Assembly: GCA_965644295.1 (NCBI GenBank) | Contig: CBFFRP010000183.1 | Location: forward strand, 1-56,386 | From: Paraphysomonas bandaiensis | Lineage: Eukaryota > Chrysophyceae | DNA: 56,386 bases | Direction: 5' to 3' | Shown here: one piece after another, positions 54,101-56,386 of the stretch | Numbering within the stretch: the first letter of the stretch is position 1 | Layout of the letters: every line of letters starts with the position of its first letter | Notes under the pieces: model-generated | What the model was told of the DNA's origin: nothing | Databases searched by the model: none | The model's input: the letters and a program-made list of their open reading frames with translations, nothing else | Translations under genes and position numbers: made by a program

Positions 54101-56386
54101 ACCACGGGGGAGAGTGTGTTGGTGTTCGTAATCGGAGAGGGAGCAGCTTCATCAGATTGTATCTTATGCAAAGGTATTTTGAGTGATTCTGTTACTGGTG
54201 CACCATCACCGTCACCATCGACCTCCTCACCGTCGGTATCTCATAGCCCTACCTCTTTTCCTACCCATACATCTACACCAAATCCTACAAATGCGCCAAC
54301 TCTCCAACCGACGCATTTCCCCACTGTACCCCCGACTCTTTCACCAACTGTAGCAGGTACAGATGCATGTGACGGCGGTGTTGATGACGAGATGATAGAT
54401 CTCGTTTCGGGAGAGCCTTTGACTTCGACCTGGGTGGAAATTGGTTTTGTAACTGTGGATGATCAGGCATGGGTTTCTGTGGTCACCTCTCTATTTACAT
54501 TCTCTGATGCTAGTGTGTTCATAAGCCTTCCCGATGTTCCTGGAGACACATCAAGTGAGGGCTATCCTGTAATTCCTCGGGTTCGCAATATGGAGGTATC
54601 ATCCGGTCATGTCTCGTTTGAGGCTCGTCTGTATCAGGCCAACGATAGTTTGTGTTCCAAAGAGTGGCATATTCCTGAACCGGTGTCTCCAGCCCCATTG
54701 TTGACGTGGCTCGTAGCTGAACATGGAGCTTATGATTTGTCTGGTCGGCACATATTTGTTGGGAGTGGACCGATTACAAGACAGAGTGCTGACCCTTCTA
54801 ACCGTGATAATTTTGTTCGCATCAATTACCCGTCAGGTTGTGGTTCCTCCACAACACTTTGTTCCTTTGCTGAAGATGTCGATATCGGAGTGATACTTCA
54901 ACTACAGACCGTGGTCTATGATCGTTTGTTGATACCTCGCGGGTTCAATATTGCGAGGCGATTTGGCAAGTATGTGATTCAACCTCATGATTCAGTAGAT
55001 GAGAGCTACTATGTAATGCTTCTGCCAGAGACACTGTCGTACATGGCATTTGAAGCTGGTATTTCTGTAAGCTGTGCGGAGGGCTGGACATTTGAGACCC
55101 ATACGTATTCTGGCGTCACGGATAGTCTTTTGCATATCGATTTCATCAATGAGTACATTTCACCTCCAGGTGTATTTGGCATTGTGGGTACTTCGACGAG
55201 TCTTGTCGACAGCACCGGTCTCCGTGTATTTAGTGTAACAACAACTGGAGCGAATATGATAACCCAGGAGGATCAGTGTGTAGACGAGGAGACAATTCAT
55301 ACCACGGGGGAGAGTGTGTTGGTGTTCGTAATCGGAGAGGGAGCAGCTTCATCAGATTGTATCTTATGCAAAGGTATTTTGAGTGATTCTGTTACTGGTG
55401 CACCATCACCGTCACCATCGACCTCCTCACCGTCGGTATCTCATAGCCCTACCTCTTTTCCTACCCATACATCTACACCAAATCCTACAAATGCGCCAAC
55501 TCTCCAACCGACGCATTTCCCCACTGTACCCCCGACTCTTTCACCAACTGTAGCAGGTACAGATGCATGTGACGGCGGTGTTGATGACGAGATGATAGAT
55601 CTCGTTTCGGGAGAGCCTTTGACTTCGACCTGGGTGGAAATTGGTTTTGTAACTGTGGATGATCAGGCATGGGTTTCTGTGGTCACCTCTCTATTTACAT
55701 TCTCTGATGCTAGTGTGTTCATAAGCCTTCCCGATGTTCCTGGAGACACATCAAGTGAGGGCTATCCTGTAATTCCTCGGGTTCGCAATATGGAGGTATC
55801 ATCCGGTCATGTCTCGTTTGAGGCTCGTCTGTATCAGGCCAACGATAGTTTGTGTTCCAAAGAGTGGCATATTCCTGAACCGGTGTCTCCAGCCCCATTG
55901 TTGACGTGGCTCGTAGCTGAACATGGAGCTTATGATTTGTCTGGTCGGCACATATTTGTTGGGAGTGGACCGATTACAAGACAGAGTGCTGACCCTTCTA
56001 ACCGTGATAATTTTGTTCGCATCAATTACCCGTCAGGTTGTGGTTCCTCCACAACACTTTGTTCCTTTGCTGAAGATGTCGATATCGGAGTGATACTTCA
56101 ACTACAGACCGTGGTCTATGATCGTTTGTTGATACCTCGCGGGTTCAATATTGCGAGGCGATTTGGCAAGTATGTGATTCAACCTCATGATTCAGTAGAT
56201 GAGAGCTACTATGTAATGCTTCTGCCAGAGACACTGTCGTACATGGCATTTGAAGCTGGTATTTCTGTAAGCTGTGCGGAGGGCTGGACATTTGAGACCC
56301 ATACGTATTCTGGCGTCACGGATAGTCTTTTGCATATCGATTTCATCAATGAGTACATTTCACCTCCAGGTGTATTTGGCATTGTG
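48130..56386 (+). CDS. Giant secreted subtilase with EGF modules and 400-aa repeats (partial, at least 2,702 aa)
   Basis: Exons 48130-48976, 49032-49264 and 49361 to beyond the window join in frame (introns of 55 and 96 nt). Domains: signal peptide MVPYLLGFLFFSIVSA; a nidogen-like beta segment (about 45-90); an I9-type propeptide (about 110-190); and a proteinase K-like S8 domain with Asp241 (VLDTGIATTHVEF), His284 (GHGSHCAG), Asn380 (AAGND) and Ser447 (GTSMACPHVAG). Four EGF-like Cys modules follow (about 518-655; CSGHGICFDDGACRC, CSGHGMCSNTGCAC). Next come a Cys-containing beta domain and, from about 835, identical 400-residue repeats. The catalytic set is complete, so it should be an active extracellular or surface protease. 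The repeat region suggests an adhesive or matrix role (inference). The ATG at 48130 is chosen for its signal peptide. No stop was met before the window end. Confidence 0.88.
50783..56386 (+). repeat. In-frame tandem array of 1,200-bp (400-codon) units
   Basis: Units start at 50783, 51983, 53183, 54383 and 55583 (the last cut by the window), each beginning GATGACGAGATGATAGAT. The period is exactly 1,200 bp, and I noticed only about seven single-base differences in all. Each unit encodes a beta-rich module (WVEIGFVTVDDQAWVSV, with RVRNVEVSSGHVSFEARL). A second module follows (DIGVILQLQTVVYDRLL ... YYVMLLPETLSYMAFEAG), then a third hydrophobic strand set and a Pro/Thr/Ser-rich linker (about unit residues 340-393, SFPTHTSTPNPTNAPT). 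The first module resembles a bacterial/protist RIRNV-type beta-sandwich known to me only by pattern. Confidence 0.92.

Noticed and set aside
51409-55670. Recurring 61-68 codon minus-strand ORFs every 1,200 bp
   Set aside because: They recur only because the plus-strand coding repeat recurs; antisense shadows.

Overview
The window is nuclear DNA of a eukaryotic microbe. It is AT-rich, with intergenic stretches of 0.3-2.5 kb and protein genes split by short GT-AG introns (about 46-168 nt). The coding content suggests a free-living protist, perhaps a stramenopile or another SAR-type alga or heterotroph. This rests on a secreted papain-like protease, a secreted subtilase joined to EGF modules and Pro/Thr-rich linkers of the 'PTxxPT' kind, URI1, NAPRT and signal peptide peptidase. 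The lineage call is weak inference. No rRNA, confident tRNA or CRISPR was seen.

Layout. 1-850: a compact, same-strand cluster of three small ORFs (one overlapping the next in TGATG) with a shared AT-rich motif directly before two of the ATGs. It looks like a piece of an integrated DNA virus or virophage/polinton-like element. 850-2000: GC-richer repeat-derived DNA. 3651-5783: a spliced URI1-like prefoldin gene divergent from a small conserved gene. 5800-11450: mostly non-coding, with perfect inverted repeats, a short tandem array and a decayed IS630/Tc1-like transposase. 12188-13849: an intronless GT-A-like glycosyltransferase. 16340-18203: a six-exon nicotinate phosphoribosyltransferase. 19016-21170: hAT transposase remains and a dispersed repeat. 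21579-22613: a predicted type I membrane protein. 25442-27990: a 5'-truncated non-LTR retroelement with RNase H. 30256-31254: a papain-like protease. 31553-32342: a hAT deletion derivative with perfect 8-bp target duplications. 32936-34521: a decayed Copia-type gag/protease region. Abutting it, 34522-37501 is a roughly 3-kb segment bounded by inverted repeats that holds two divergent spliced genes (Myb/SANT-like and Tudor-like). 38500-46165: repeats, an inverted duplication of a Copia RT fragment, and a three-exon signal peptide peptidase. 46456-47843: two minus-strand genes for likely nuclear proteins (C2H2 finger; SANT-like). 48130 to the window end: a giant secreted subtilase whose C-terminus is an array of exact 1,200-bp (400-residue) repeats, still open at the edge.

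The housekeeping genes (URI1, NAPRT, SPP) look intact, and every proposed splice junction keeps frame. The accessory part is dominated by mobile elements. The three items most worth follow-up are the viral-like cassette at the left edge, the 34.5-37.5 kb element, and the homogenised 400-residue repeats of the subtilase.
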